From Paenibacillus sp. BIHB 4019 (GTDB taxonomy: Bacteria; Bacillota; Bacilli; Paenibacillales; Paenibacillaceae): a DNA stretch of 64,000 nt. Below the pieces are notes generated by a model, which did not search any database, was not told the origin of the DNA, and was given only the letters and a program-made list of their open reading frames with translations. The translations under genes were made by a program, and so were the position numbers. This document shows, piece after piece, positions 51,409-61,540 of the stretch (positions are counted from its first letter, which is position 1; every line of letters begins with the position of its first letter). The stretch is from assembly GCF_002741035.1 (NCBI RefSeq), contig NZ_CP016808.1:1936001-2000000 (forward strand). Reading direction: 5' to 3'.

Positions 51409-52155
51409 TTACGCCTTGTCTGAATTAGCATCCTTTGCAGCCGAAGGCGCGCAAGTGCCGTCCGAGCAAGCTGCACCGTCAGCATCATCCGGCAAATCAT
51501 TGATGACGGTCAGAGCCGGATACGCTTCATCCCAAGCCTGCTTGATTGCATTCAGGAACACTTCATTGGGCTGAGCGCCCGATATCGCGTATTTGCGATT
51601 AATGACGAAAAATGGCACACCGCGCACGCCTATCCGCGAAGCCTCCTCCTCGTCGCCACGAACGTCCTGTGCATGAGCATCGCTTTCCAGCACAGCAAGT
51701 GCCTCTTGACGATCCAGTCCAACCTCGGCAGCCAGATCAGCGAGTGTATCGCGCTGTCCCAAATGCTTGGAATCGGTAAAATAAGCCCGGAACAGTCGTT
51801 CAGACATCTCATCTTGCTTGCCGTATCTTGCTGCAAAATGGGTTAAGCGGTGCGCATCAAACGTATTCGTCAGCACCAGTGTATCGAAGTTAAAGGTCAA
51901 ACCAACGGATGCCGCCTGCTTCGCCAAATCGCTGTTCATCTCGATTGCTTTCTCGCGTGGCATGCCGTATTTGCGGGACAGCATTTCGTGTACATCGTGC
52001 TCATAGCTGATCGCGGCACTAGGGTCCAGCTCGAAGCTGCGGAACACGACCTTCACCTGCTTGCCATGCTCGAACTTGGCTAATGCGCCCTCCAGCCTCT
52101 TTTTGCCAATATAACAAAACGGACATGCAAAATCTGACCATACATCTATTTGCAT
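51409..52155 (-). CDS. DsbA-family thioredoxin-fold oxidoreductase (FrnE-like)
   Basis: 248 residues, ATG after AAAGGAGG. Thioredoxin fold with CPFC redox motif (SDFACPFCYIGKKRLE, residues ~7-22), helical insertion, and cis-Pro loop GVRGVPFFVINRKYAISGAQ. No signal peptide, so cytosolic like FrnE/YwbO. A C-terminal tail carries an extra CSDGTC pair, seen in some FrnE-like proteins. Likely thiol-disulfide exchange under oxidative stress. Monocistronic. Confidence 0.9.
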   Translation of the reverse strand: MQIDVWSDFACPFCYIGKKRLEGALAKFEHGKQVKVVFRSFELDPSAAISYEHDVHEMLSRKYGMPREKAIEMNSDLAKQAASVGLTFNFDTLVLTNTFDAHRLTHFAARYGKQDEMSERLFRAYFTDSKHLGQRDTLADLAAEVGLDRQEALAVLESDAHAQDVRGDEEEASRIGVRGVPFFVINRKYAISGAQPNEVFLNAIKQAWDEAYPALTVINDLPDDADGAACSDGTCAPSAAKDANSDKA

Positions 52156-52245
52156 TACGATTCCTCCTTTAAATTCATATACGTATAGTAATATACTTTA
52201 CTTTTTAAAGCAATAGAATCATTCAGCCCTCTGCTACAGCGTTAT

Positions 52246-52278
52246 AAAAAAAACCGCTCATTCACTTAGAATGGGCGG
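52246..52278 (-). terminator. Rho-independent terminator of the lipoprotein gene
   Basis: Minus-strand CCGCCCATTC / GAATGAGCGG stem followed by TTTTTTTT. Confidence 0.9.
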
Positions 52279-52307
52279 CTCCTTTTGTATCATTTTAAGC
52301 TGTAAAA

Positions 52308-53351
52308 TTACATGCCCAATCCCATGCCAGACATCAGCTCATCCATCTTAACCGCGTCCGTCGGAATTTCATACAGGAATTTAGGCGCTTTATTAATATT
52401 GTGGTATTCAGCTGTTAACGAGCCTCCAACTTTCACGATACCGCCGCTTTCATCCGTAAAATCCAGATTGATTTTAGCAGTCTGCTGCGATAAGTAGCCA
52501 TCTTTAATGGCACCTACAATGGAGAAATCATTGACTTTCAGGTTTGTTTTCAGTTGATCCAACGTTTCTTGCTTGTTGGCTTCAAAATCTGCCTTCAGCT
52601 TCGTTACATCCTCATTCGTGCTTTCAATCATTTTCATGAAATCTTCGTTTTTCGTCAATGTGTCGATGAGTTCTGGAAGCACTTGATTAACGATTGTTTC
52701 TACTGCCTGCTGATAGTTGCCTTCATTAATTTGAAAGCGAACAACTTGATCAGCCTCTACCCCTTCAGGGAGCGCTGCATCTTCTTTTTTCAGCGAGGAG
52801 AAATACGTTTTTTCATCAAAATGTTTTAAAATAATGCCGCTCACTTCTTGACCAAGCTTCTGTTGGGCCGCAGTATCCAGCATGGCTCCTGTTTCTGCTT
52901 GCTTTGCCAGCTCCTCCAGATCAATCTCCACGAATTTATCCGTGTATTGCTCTGGCAGCATCAGCATTGGAAGCGCCGGAATTTTTACAAACATCTTTTT
53001 GTCGGTCATAATCATCGGAATTTTAATAGAAATGCCCGCTGCCGTAATATCCATTTCCATATCTGTGCGCAGCGGCTCTTTTTGATATACCGCTTTAACA
53101 TTTACTTTAGCGCCTTTAAGCAGGCCAATGACATATTGCGCCCCAGCTCCGTCTTCCTGAAGCAATTCGTCTGGCACTGTAAGCTCATCTATCCCAAAAG
53201 ACATCGTAGAATCATATGATGTGACTTCCGCCATTTTTTGAGTAGCTTTCTCCAAAGACTCCTTAGGAGACGCGCTCGCGCTGCATCCTGCGACAATAAT
53301 TAAAGCAGCAGCGATAAATAGCATAGCCACTTTATGTAGTCTGTTTTTCAT
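52308..53351 (-). CDS. Lipoprotein of unknown function (LppX/DUF6612-like)
   Basis: 347 residues, ATG after GGGAGGATC. Lipobox IIVAGC (Cys at about 23). The mature part (SPKESLEKATQKMAEVTSYD, MEMDITAAGISIKIPMIM, DKKMFVKIPALPM) resembles lipid-carrier-like LppX/LolA-fold lipoproteins, with a helical section (~235-265) and ISIVGAIKDGYLSQQ near the end. Anchored outside the membrane. Specific role not recognised. Single gene with own terminator. Confidence 0.75.
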   Translation of the reverse strand: MKNRLHKVAMLFIAAALIIVAGCSASASPKESLEKATQKMAEVTSYDSTMSFGIDELTVPDELLQEDGAGAQYVIGLLKGAKVNVKAVYQKEPLRTDMEMDITAAGISIKIPMIMTDKKMFVKIPALPMLMLPEQYTDKFVEIDLEELAKQAETGAMLDTAAQQKLGQEVSGIILKHFDEKTYFSSLKKEDAALPEGVEADQVVRFQINEGNYQQAVETIVNQVLPELIDTLTKNEDFMKMIESTNEDVTKLKADFEANKQETLDQLKTNLKVNDFSIVGAIKDGYLSQQTAKINLDFTDESGGIVKVGGSLTAEYHNINKAPKFLYEIPTDAVKMDELMSGMGLGM

Positions 53352-53434
53352 TCTAGTTGATCCTCCCTATTTGTATCTCTGCTTGACATCCCCCCTATTT
53401 TATAACAAAACGACAGCATATAGAAGCAATATCC

Positions 53435-53470
53435 AAAAAATCCCGCTTCTCCGAGAAGAAACGGGACTTT
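53435..53470 (-). terminator. Rho-independent terminator
   Basis: Minus-strand TCCCG-TTTC-TTCTC / GAGAAG-CGGGA hairpin followed by TTTTTT; ends the two-gene unit 53489-54010. Confidence 0.85.
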
Positions 53471-53488
53471 TGTATGAATATCTTGAAT

Positions 53489-53647
53489 TTATGATCCTTC
53501 CGGATTTAGGTGAGAAGTATGATTTTTCTGCTTTGTTTTTTTCGATCCAGATAAAGGCTGCTGTTGTGCAGAGTCATCATTGCGGCTTCTTTTGTCCTGA
53601 GATTGACGCTGCGCCTCCGGCACAGGCACGCTGTCTGGCTTGCTCAT
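53489..53647 (-). CDS. sspP: Small acid-soluble spore protein P-like (SspP)
   Basis: 52 residues, ATG 53647 with AAGGAGG eight bases upstream. The C-terminal half QQQPLSGSKKTKQKNHTSH matches the conserved SspP pattern (Pro-Leu-Ser-Gly-Ser-Lys-Lys-x-Lys-x-x-Asn-His-Thr); the N-terminal half is a polar, Gln/Asp-rich extension. SspP is a minor small acid-soluble protein of the forespore core. It starts 15 bases after the stop of the upstream gene and is followed by a terminator, so it is expressed with that gene or from an internal forespore promoter. Confidence 0.78.
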   Translation of the reverse strand: MSKPDSVPVPEAQRQSQDKRSRNDDSAQQQPLSGSKKTKQKNHTSHLNPEGS

Positions 53648-53662
53648 ATCATCATCCTCCTT

Positions 53663-54010
53663 TTAGGCGTGTGTAAGCTGCGCAAGCGCTTGAGCGCATT
53701 CATGGATATGACGCTTATAATCATGAATGAGCTGTTGAAGCATGTCTGTGCGTTCATCCACAGCTTGATGATCCTTTTCCACATCGACGAGCTCCACTTT
53801 AATTTCACGGCTATCCACATAGGTCACCTTAAAATCGATCTCATGCGCCTGATGCCCCGCAGACTGAATTGTAATCCGCAGCGATTTTGGGTCCGCCTCA
53901 TCGGCTGCTACCTGGCATTTATCCGGCTTGTTCATCATCTCCGGCAGTGTGCGGTTCCATGCTTCCACCAATTCTGGCTGGCTGTAGGTCAGCTCATCTT
54001 TTTTCGCCAT
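53663..54010 (-). CDS. Conserved small cytosolic protein, function unknown
   Basis: 115 residues from ATG 54010 (GGAGG 11 bases upstream; GTG 54028 is an alternative). Mostly acidic: KDELTYSQPELVEAWNRTLP, IDFKVTYVDSREIKVELVDV, and a C-terminal helix DMLQQLIHDYKRHIHECAQA. No signal peptide, membrane segment or known motif. Just upstream of the SspP-like gene; a sporulation link is possible but unproven. Confidence 0.7.
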   Translation of the reverse strand: MAKKDELTYSQPELVEAWNRTLPEMMNKPDKCQVAADEADPKSLRITIQSAGHQAHEIDFKVTYVDSREIKVELVDVEKDHQAVDERTDMLQQLIHDYKRHIHECAQALAQLTHA

Positions 54011-54090
54011 CTTTATCAACACCTCCACATCCTATAAGATGCGGCGCGAGCCCGCCAATTATTCAGGCAAAATCCAGCATAAACACAAGA

Positions 54091-54199
54091 TTATCCACAG
54101 ATTTATACACAATTCATGCGAGTTATCCACATTATATACATTCTGTCCACAGGACTATCGTGGATAATGGTGATAACTCCTGCTCAGACGTTATCCCCA
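54091..54199. promoter_or_regulatory. DnaA-box cluster
   Basis: Consensus TTATCCACA at 54091-54099 and 54123-54131, TTATACACA at 54103-54111, one-mismatch boxes TTATCCACG (minus, 54167-54159) and TTATCCCCA (54191-54199), plus weaker TTATATACA at 54132. Three match TTWTNCACA exactly within 41 bases. A further perfect box lies at 54415-54423. Confidence 0.7.
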
Positions 54200-54212
54200 A
54201 TCCCCAGACAAC

Positions 54213-54245
54213 AAAAAAACGCCCAAACCGTTAGGTTGGACGTTA
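54213..54245 (-). terminator. Rho-independent terminator after tRNA-Ser
   Basis: Minus-strand AACG-TCCAACC / GGTTTGGG-CGTT stem followed by TTTTTTT, just downstream of the tRNA 3' end. Confidence 0.9.
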
Positions 54246-54258
54246 TCATTCAATAAGT

Positions 54259-54347
54259 TGGCGGAGAGGGTGGGATTCGAACCCACGTGGGCTTGCACCC
54301 TAACGGTTTTCAAGACCGCCCCGTTATGACCGCTTCGGTACCTCTCC
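54259..54347 (-). tRNA. tRNA-Ser (anticodon UGA)
   Basis: 89 bases. Acceptor GGAGAGG / CCTCTCC with discriminator G and encoded CCA. Anticodon arm CGGTC-TTGAAAA-CCG gives TGA; long class II variable arm (TTAGGGTGCAAGCCCACG) and T arm GTGGGTTCGAATCCCAC. It directly follows serS, as in B. subtilis. Confidence 0.97.
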
Positions 54348-54414
54348 ACATATAAAATCATCACAAAAATCATTATACCACAGGTTAAAAATGAATATCA
54401 ACCTTTTTTTAACC

Positions 54415-54423
54415 TGTGGATAA
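54415..54423 (-). promoter_or_regulatory. Consensus DnaA box between serS and tRNA-Ser
   Basis: TGTGGATAA on the plus strand, i.e. TTATCCACA on the minus strand, outside the serS coding region. Confidence 0.55.
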
Positions 54424-54439
54424 TAAAAATGTAAAAACT

Positions 54440-55723
54440 TTAAGCTTTAGGTCCAATTACGCTGATTCCGCCCATATAAGCACGCAATACTTCAGGAATG
54501 ACAATGGAGCCGTCTGCCTGTTGGTAATTTTCAAGAATAGCGGCAACGGTACGTCCTACCGCAAGACCTGAACCGTTAAGCGTATGAACGAATTCCGGCT
54601 TGCTCTTTGCATCCCTGCGGAAGCGGATGCCCGCACGGCGCGCCTGGAAGTCCTCTACGTTCGAGCATGAGGAGATTTCCCGGTAAGTGCCTGCACTTGG
54701 CAGCCATACTTCCAGGTCATAGGTTTTCGCAGCGGTGAAGCCCATATCGCCTGTGCACAGAGCGAGCACGCGATAGGACAAGCCAAGCAGCTCAAGTACC
54801 TTCTCGGCATTAGCCGTCATCTTCTCCAGCTCATCGTAGGACTCTTCCGGCTTCGCAAGCTTGATCAGCTCGACTTTGTTGAATTGATGCTGACGAATCA
54901 AGCCGCGTGTATCTCGGCCTGCTGCACCCGCTTCCGAGCGGAAGCAAGAGCTGTAAGCTACAAAATGCTTCGGCAGCTCTTCAAGCGACAAAATCTCTTC
55001 ACGATGAAGATTCGTAACCGGAACCTCGGCCGTTGGAATCAAGAAATAATCCGAGTCGGAAATTTTGAATAAATCCTCTTCGAACTTCGGAAGCTGTCCT
55101 GTTCCAATCAAGCTGTCGCGGTTGACCAAATAAGGCGGCAGCACTTCCTCATAACCGTGCTTATCACTATGTAGATCCATCATAAAGTTAATCAGCGCAC
55201 GCTCAAGACGCGCACCTAAGCCGCGATAAAACGTAAAGCGGGAGCCCGTTACTTTAGCAGCACGCTCGAAATCGAGAATGCCAAGCTCTTGTGCAAGATC
55301 CCAATGCGCTCTCGGTTCGAAATCAAATGAAGGCTGCTCGCCGATCCGACGAAGCTCTACATTATCATCCTCAGTAGCTCCTACTGGTACACTTTCATGC
55401 GGCAAATTCGGAACCGAAAGCATGAGCTCGTCCACTTGCACCTCAACCGCGCGAACTTCTTCGTCCAGCTGCTTAATCCGGTCGCCTACTTCACGCATTT
55501 CGATAATCAGCGCATCGGCGTCGCCACCTGTTTTTTTCAGCTTCGCCACTTCCTGAGATACGGTGTTGCGGTGATTTTTCAGCTGATCCGTTTCCTTAAG
55601 CAGTTCCCGACGTTTTGTATCTAAAACAGGGAAATCAGCGATTAAATCAAGCGATTTACCACGATTGGTCAGCCCTTGCTCTACTTTTGCGTAATCATTA
55701 CGCAGCCATTTTATATCTATCAC
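54440..55723 (-). CDS. serS: Seryl-tRNA synthetase
   Basis: 427 residues, GTG start with GAGGAG 11 bases upstream. N-terminal coiled-coil tRNA-binding arm (~30-105; [20 protein letters not shown]), class II core with motif 2 [20 protein letters not shown] and motif 3 [19 protein letters not shown]. Charges tRNA-Ser, including the UGA isoacceptor encoded next to it. It follows pdxT by about 20 bases, so it is part of the pdxS-pdxT-serS transcript; no T-box leader is seen. Confidence 0.97.
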   Translation of the reverse strand: MIDIKWLRNDYAKVEQGLTNRGKSLDLIADFPVLDTKRRELLKETDQLKNHRNTVSQEVAKLKKTGGDADALIIEMREVGDRIKQLDEEVRAVEVQVDELMLSVPNLPHESVPVGATEDDNVELRRIGEQPSFDFEPRAHWDLAQELGILDFERAAKVTGSRFTFYRGLGARLERALINFMMDLHSDKHGYEEVLPPYLVNRDSLIGTGQLPKFEEDLFKISDSDYFLIPTAEVPVTNLHREEILSLEELPKHFVAYSSCFRSEAGAAGRDTRGLIRQHQFNKVELIKLAKPEESYDELEKMTANAEKVLELLGLSYRVLALCTGDMGFTAAKTYDLEVWLPSAGTYREISSCSNVEDFQARRAGIRFRRDAKSKPEFVHTLNGSGLAVGRTVAAILENYQQADGSIVIPEVLRAYMGGISVIGPKA

Positions 55724-55744
55724 GCTTGGATGAACTCCTCTCAG

Positions 55745-56326
55745 CTACCGGCTCACTGCCAATTGTTTAATCATATCGACAAAATAGGCATGCAAACGGT
55801 AATCATCGGTTAACTCGGGATGAAAGGATGCTGCAAGCAAGTGTCCTTGCCGAGCCGCCACAATTTCCCCTTTGTATTCCGATAGCACATCAACCTGCGA
55901 TCCAACTTCCTTGATCAAAGGAGCACGAATGAATACCGCACGAACCTGCTCATCAATGCCTTTAATGTCGAGATCCGTTTCGAAGCTCTCCCGCTGTCTT
56001 CCGAAAGCATTGCGCTCCACCGTCATATCCATGAGCTTCAAATGCGCATCCTCTTGTCCCTCAATACGTTCAGCGAGCAGAATCATTCCCGCACAAGTGC
56101 CAAAAATCGGCTTGGATTGCTCGGAGAACGCTTGAATCGCTTCTAGAAAGCCGTATTTGCGGATCAGCTTGCCTATTGTCGTGCTTTCGCCGCCTGGAAT
56201 AACAAGACCTTGCAGCTCATCGAGCTGCGAGGTCTGTTTAACGGCGACCGCTTCCGCGCCCGCCGCCTCCAAACTGCGTATATGCTCTGCAACTGCGCCT
56301 TGAAGCGCGAGTACACCAATTTTCAT
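55745..56326 (-). CDS. pdxT: Pyridoxal 5'-phosphate synthase glutaminase subunit
   Basis: 193 residues. Class I glutaminase: QGAVAEH, oxyanion strand PGGEST, nucleophile Cys78 in GTCAGM, and His/Glu in SFHPELT. Supplies ammonia to PdxS for direct PLP synthesis from ribose-5-phosphate, glyceraldehyde-3-phosphate and glutamine. Separated from pdxS by an unusually long 134 bases occupied by a dispersed hairpin repeat. Confidence 0.97.
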   Translation of the reverse strand: MKIGVLALQGAVAEHIRSLEAAGAEAVAVKQTSQLDELQGLVIPGGESTTIGKLIRKYGFLEAIQAFSEQSKPIFGTCAGMILLAERIEGQEDAHLKLMDMTVERNAFGRQRESFETDLDIKGIDEQVRAVFIRAPLIKEVGSQVDVLSEYKGEIVAARQGHLLAASFHPELTDDYRLHAYFVDMIKQLAVSR

Positions 56327-56345
56327 CGCCTACACGCCTTTCTTA

Positions 56346-56446
56346 AAATATAAGAATTTATAAGTTTCCCCTTATAAATGGGCTTATATTTCTCGGACTG
56401 AAACGCGCCGCGCCGCCAAAGGACGGCTTTCGGCCGTTTCACCTTA
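56346..56446 (-). repeat. Dispersed two-hairpin repeat, copy D, between pdxS and pdxT
   Basis: Read on the minus strand it begins AAGGTGAAACGGCCG and the first hairpin closes GCGGCGCGTTTC, then CCGAGAAATATAAG and a second hairpin whose arms (AAATATAAG..ATTTATAAG / CTTATAAAT..CTTATATTT) differ from the other copies but still pair. Confidence 0.85.
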
Positions 56447-56460
56447 CCCAAGCTTGTTGC

Positions 56461-57342
56461 TTAAATTCCGCGATCTTGCATACGCTGCGAAGCGTCCAGC
56501 TTGGAAATTTCGATGCCCTTCATTGGCGCTCCCAAGTTTTTGGATACTTCTGCGATCAATTTGTAGTCTTGGTAATGAGTTGTAGCTTCTACGATAGCAC
56601 GAGCAAATTTCTCCGGGCTGTCGGATTTGAAAATACCCGAACCTACGAACACGCCGTCAGCGCCCAGATGCATCATCAGTGCCGCGTCAGAAGGTGTTGC
56701 TACGCCGCCTGCTGCAAAGTTAACGACTGGCAGCTTGCCGCTCTCGTGTACGCCTAGAAGCAGGTCATAAGCAACGCCCAGAACCTTCGCTTCATTATAC
56801 AGCTCGTCCTTCGACAAACCTTGAATTTTACGGATTTGGCCATTGATCAAACGAAGGTGGCGAACAGCCTCAACAATGTTTCCTGTTCCCGGCTCACCTT
56901 TCGTGCGAAGCATTGCTGCCCCTTCTTGAATACGGCGAAGCGCTTCGCCAAGATCTTTAGCGCCACATACGAAAGGAATTGTAAATTCGTTTTTGCTAAT
57001 GTGGAACACTTCGTCTGCCGGAGTCAGAACTTCACTCTCGTCAATATAGTCAACGCCCATCGATTCAAGCACTTTCGCCTCTACATAGTGGCCGATACGC
57101 GCTTTCGCCATAACAGGGATCGAAACAACTTTCATAACTTCTTCTACGATGGTTGGGTCAGCCATACGGGCAACGCCGCCTGCTGCACGGATATCGGAAG
57201 GAACGCGCTCCAGCGCCATAACTGCTGTTGCACCTGCCGCTTCTGCTACTTTTGCTTGCTCGGCGTTCATAACGTCCATGATGACGCCGCCTTTTTGCAT
57301 TTCAGCCATACCACGTTTTACACGCGAAGTTCCTGTTTCCAT
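56461..57342 (-). CDS. pdxS: Pyridoxal 5'-phosphate synthase subunit
   Basis: 293 residues, ATG after GAGGAGG. TIM-barrel Pdx[36 protein letters not shown], catalytic Lys80 in [10 protein letters not shown], and [20 protein letters not shown]. Forms the 12-subunit synthase core that takes ammonia from PdxT. The 153 bases upstream contain a TATAAT (minus strand, near 57410) that may be a promoter -10. Confidence 0.98.
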   Translation of the reverse strand: METGTSRVKRGMAEMQKGGVIMDVMNAEQAKVAEAAGATAVMALERVPSDIRAAGGVARMADPTIVEEVMKVVSIPVMAKARIGHYVEAKVLESMGVDYIDESEVLTPADEVFHISKNEFTIPFVCGAKDLGEALRRIQEGAAMLRTKGEPGTGNIVEAVRHLRLINGQIRKIQGLSKDELYNEAKVLGVAYDLLLGVHESGKLPVVNFAAGGVATPSDAALMMHLGADGVFVGSGIFKSDSPEKFARAIVEATTHYQDYKLIAEVSKNLGAPMKGIEISKLDASQRMQDRGI

Positions 57343-57495
57343 TTTCGAAAAATCCTCCTCAAGGTTTTACGCCGCGCCCTTCATCCTGAAGGGTTAGCGC
57401 TTAGCTCCCATTATAATATCGATACTTGCTCTAGGCACTAATTTTACAGGAACGCTCCTTAATCGACAACTATTGTTTTCCCTGTATTTATGTGA

Positions 57496-58785
57496 TTAAA
57501 ACAGATTCACAATATCGTTGAACAGTCCAACGAAAAATTGACCAATAGCGCGGAACATCAGACGCAGCCAGCCGCCCTTTTCCACATCCTCCGATGCGAT
57601 CAAATTAACCGTTCTATCCACTTTATTGCCTTCAGCATCCGTATACTCGTAAGTGACTGTTCCGAGCTTCTGACCCGCTGTAATGGGAGCAACAAGCTCT
57701 TCCTCTTTCAAAAGATTGCTTTCCTTCAGCTCAATCTTAGGCTCTGCGCCTTTTTTCACCGTGAAAGTGATGTCGGACTCCGTAACGGCAGGAACCGTCT
57801 TTTCGACACCCTTCTTAATTTTAACCGATTCCAGCGTTTCTACTACAGATTTTGCAGGAAGCACTGATTTCTTCTCAAAATTGTTGAACGCATAGTCGTA
57901 CATCTTCGCTGTTTCAAAGAAACGGGCTTCTTTTGACTTTGTATTCATTACGACGCTGATATAACGCGTATCGCCTCGTTTAACTGTACCCGTAAACGTA
58001 TAACCAGCTGCCGAAATATAGCCGGTTTTCATGCCATCAACGCCCTCATAAGCATACGCACGTAAATATGTGTTGCTTTTGTTCGTTTCCAGCATCCAGT
58101 TATAGTTCTTCATGGTCGCTGTATCGCGCTCACGGAATTTGTATTCCTGAATTTTCGAATAATCAAGAAAGTCCGGATGTTTTTTCAAAATCGTTTGTGC
58201 CAGCTTCGACATATCGCGAGCTGAAATAAGCGTTGTATCAAGCAATCCTGTCGCACTTGTAAAATGAGCTGTCGTCAGGCCCAGCTCTTTCGCCGTTTCG
58301 TTCATCTTGGCAACAAAGCTCTGCTCACCACCGCTTATTTGCGAAGCAAGAGCAATCGTTGCATCATTCGCCGAACCTACTGCCATAGCAATATATAAGT
58401 CCTTTACCGTATGCTGATCGCCTTGCGCCAAATAAATTTGCGAGCCATCCGCAGGAGTATTCGCTGCTTCTTCGCTAACGGTAACGACCTGATCCCAAGT
58501 TAATCTTTTATTCGTAATTTCCTCAAGTACGATATACTCCGTCATGAGCTTCGTCATGCTGGCAGGAGGACGCGGCGTATCCGCATTGACTTCATAGATG
58601 ACTTGTCCCGAATCTGCATCTATTAGAATGGCTGATGATAATTCCATGCCTAAAGAGTTTTCGACCCAATCTTCCTTACCTGCAGCCGCTGCTGCACCAG
58701 ACCCTAATGACAGAATAACCAACCACATCGCCATAAAAGCGGCGATAACCGATGTCAGTCTAATCGGCTTTACCTTTGCCTTCAA
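57496..58785 (-). CDS. dacA: D-alanyl-D-alanine carboxypeptidase (PBP5 type)
   Basis: 429 residues, TTG start after AAGGGGAGA. Signal peptide to about residue 35. Peptidase S11 active-site motifs: SMTK (Ser76/Lys79), SAN in AVGSANDATIALA and KTG in DGMKTGYISAAG, then a PBP5 C-terminal beta domain and an amphipathic anchor (GWLRLMFRAIGQFFVGLFND). Trims the terminal D-Ala of peptidoglycan stem peptides at the outer membrane face. Position between guaB and pdxS is conserved with B. subtilis. Confidence 0.96.
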   Translation of the reverse strand: MKAKVKPIRLTSVIAAFMAMWLVILSLGSGAAAAAGKEDWVENSLGMELSSAILIDADSGQVIYEVNADTPRPPASMTKLMTEYIVLEEITNKRLTWDQVVTVSEEAANTPADGSQIYLAQGDQHTVKDLYIAMAVGSANDATIALASQISGGEQSFVAKMNETAKELGLTTAHFTSATGLLDTTLISARDMSKLAQTILKKHPDFLDYSKIQEYKFRERDTATMKNYNWMLETNKSNTYLRAYAYEGVDGMKTGYISAAGYTFTGTVKRGDTRYISVVMNTKSKEARFFETAKMYDYAFNNFEKKSVLPAKSVVETLESVKIKKGVEKTVPAVTESDITFTVKKGAEPKIELKESNLLKEEELVAPITAGQKLGTVTYEYTDAEGNKVDRTVNLIASEDVEKGGWLRLMFRAIGQFFVGLFNDIVNLF

Positions 58786-58990
58786 CGTCTTCTCCCCTTT
58801 TCATCCGAAAGTTTGTCGTTGTTAATTGTATCACATGCAAGCAGGGGAATTAAACCTCTACTGCGCTCAGCCCTCTTTCAACAGCTAAGCCCTTGCAGGT
58901 AGCCCATTTGAGCTGTTTAAACCCCTTAAAACTGCCCCGGAGCAATAATTACCATGTAAAATAATGGATCTAATTCAATGCCCTCTATTG

Positions 58991-59044
58991 AAAAAAAAGA
59001 CAGACCCGGCAAAAGCGAAGTTCCGCTTTCTTGTGGTCTGTCTC
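58991..59044 (-). terminator. Rho-independent terminator of guaB
   Basis: Minus-strand AGACAGACC ... GGGTCTGTCT outer stem with inner AAGCG / CGCTT, followed by TTTTTTT. The remaining 58786-58990 shows only the dacA upstream region. Confidence 0.9.
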
Positions 59045-59063
59045 TGGCCCGTTGGCCGGGATA

Positions 59064-60536
<1,473 letters not shown>

Positions 60537-60569
60537 TTAAATTGAGCCGTCTTCACGTATATTATTGCA

Positions 60570-60598
60570 ATATTAGCAGAGGGGTCATGGGCTGTCAA
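60570..60598 (-). promoter_or_regulatory. Near-consensus sigmaA promoter of guaB
   Basis: Minus strand TTGACA (60598-60593), exactly 17 bases, TAATAT (60575-60570) with an extended TGC before the -10. The leader is about 40 bases. The stretch 60599-60847 upstream has no convincing gene. Confidence 0.9.
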
Positions 60599-60847
60599 GG
60601 CTGTCACAAGGCGGGCAATTTCCGTTTTGCAATAAGCTTTTTGTCTGAATTTTCTCACTAAACAGAAGCGTCACGCTTACATGTGAGAACTTCGTATTTT
60701 GAGGAAGCGAAATATCTGTAATAAAAAGGGTTACAAGTTCGGCTGCTGTTGCCCTTTTATAATCAGCGCTAGCAGGCATCATTTCGATTTCCACTTTGGC
60801 AATAGACTCTTAGTTCAGCATCGTGTCTTCCAGCACTTGAAACAAAT

Positions 60848-61540
60848 TTATGAATATTTAAGTATCTGCTTAAAAGCTGCAAAAACAGCAAACTCATGAT
60901 GCTTATAGACACAATCAGCCGCTGCAAAACCACTATTGTGGAGCCACTGCAGCTGGTCTTGAACCGTCGCATTCTGATCGAGCTTTCTCCGCTCAATTGC
61001 AGACTCTATCGCCTGCTCAGCCAATTCCCCTTTGCCAATGTGCCGCTCCCATTTGTCCTTATAGGCAAGATCAAAGCAAGATAAGCTTCCGGCAGCTTGG
61101 TCAGCATTAATAAAGCTGCCATCGTCCTCTAGAAGCTCATGCACCGTGTGAAAAAGCTCCTGCTTAGATTCATGGCTCAGGTGATGAATAGATAAGGACG
61201 AAATGACAATATCATATTTTTGCTTGAACATATATTTTGTATAATCTGCCGCAATATATTCGACTTGCTTGCTATGTTCAAACCTCAAACGAGCCGCCCT
61301 CATCATCTCTTCGCTCAAATCAATCAGAGTAAACTCCGCCTGCGGGTATTTTTGCTGAACAAACGCGGCGAACAGCCCTGTCCCAGCCCCAAGATCCAAA
61401 ATACGCGGTTTCTGCTTAGTCGTCTTCACCCAATCCACAGCTGTTCCATAAAACTCATCAAAGCATGGAATTAGCTGATGCCGCTGATAATCATAGTCCT
61501 TAGCAACTTGATCAAATAACGTCTTAATGGACTTTTCCAT
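60848..61540 (-). CDS. Class I SAM-dependent methyltransferase
   Basis: 230 residues, ATG after GGGAGG. SAM-binding motif I ILDLGAGTGLFAAF (~47-60), acidic residue ending strand 2 (FTLIDLSEEMM), motif IV region YDIVISSLSIHHL. Resembles small-molecule/quinone-type methyltransferases (Methyltransf_25); substrate unknown. It lies between the rrn operon and guaB, where B. subtilis has no such gene, in an AT-rich setting. Confidence 0.85.
   Translation of the reverse strand: MEKSIKTLFDQVAKDYDYQRHQLIPCFDEFYGTAVDWVKTTKQKPRILDLGAGTGLFAAFVQQKYPQAEFTLIDLSEEMMRAARLRFEHSKQVEYIAADYTKYMFKQKYDIVISSLSIHHLSHESKQELFHTVHELLEDDGSFINADQAAGSLSCFDLAYKDKWERHIGKGELAEQAIESAIERRKLDQNATVQDQLQWLHNSGFAAADCVYKHHEFAVFAAFKQILKYS

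Noticed and set aside
60585..60794. 69-residue minus-strand frame upstream of guaB
   Set aside because: It covers the guaB -35 box, has no ribosome-binding site and no recognisable motif.
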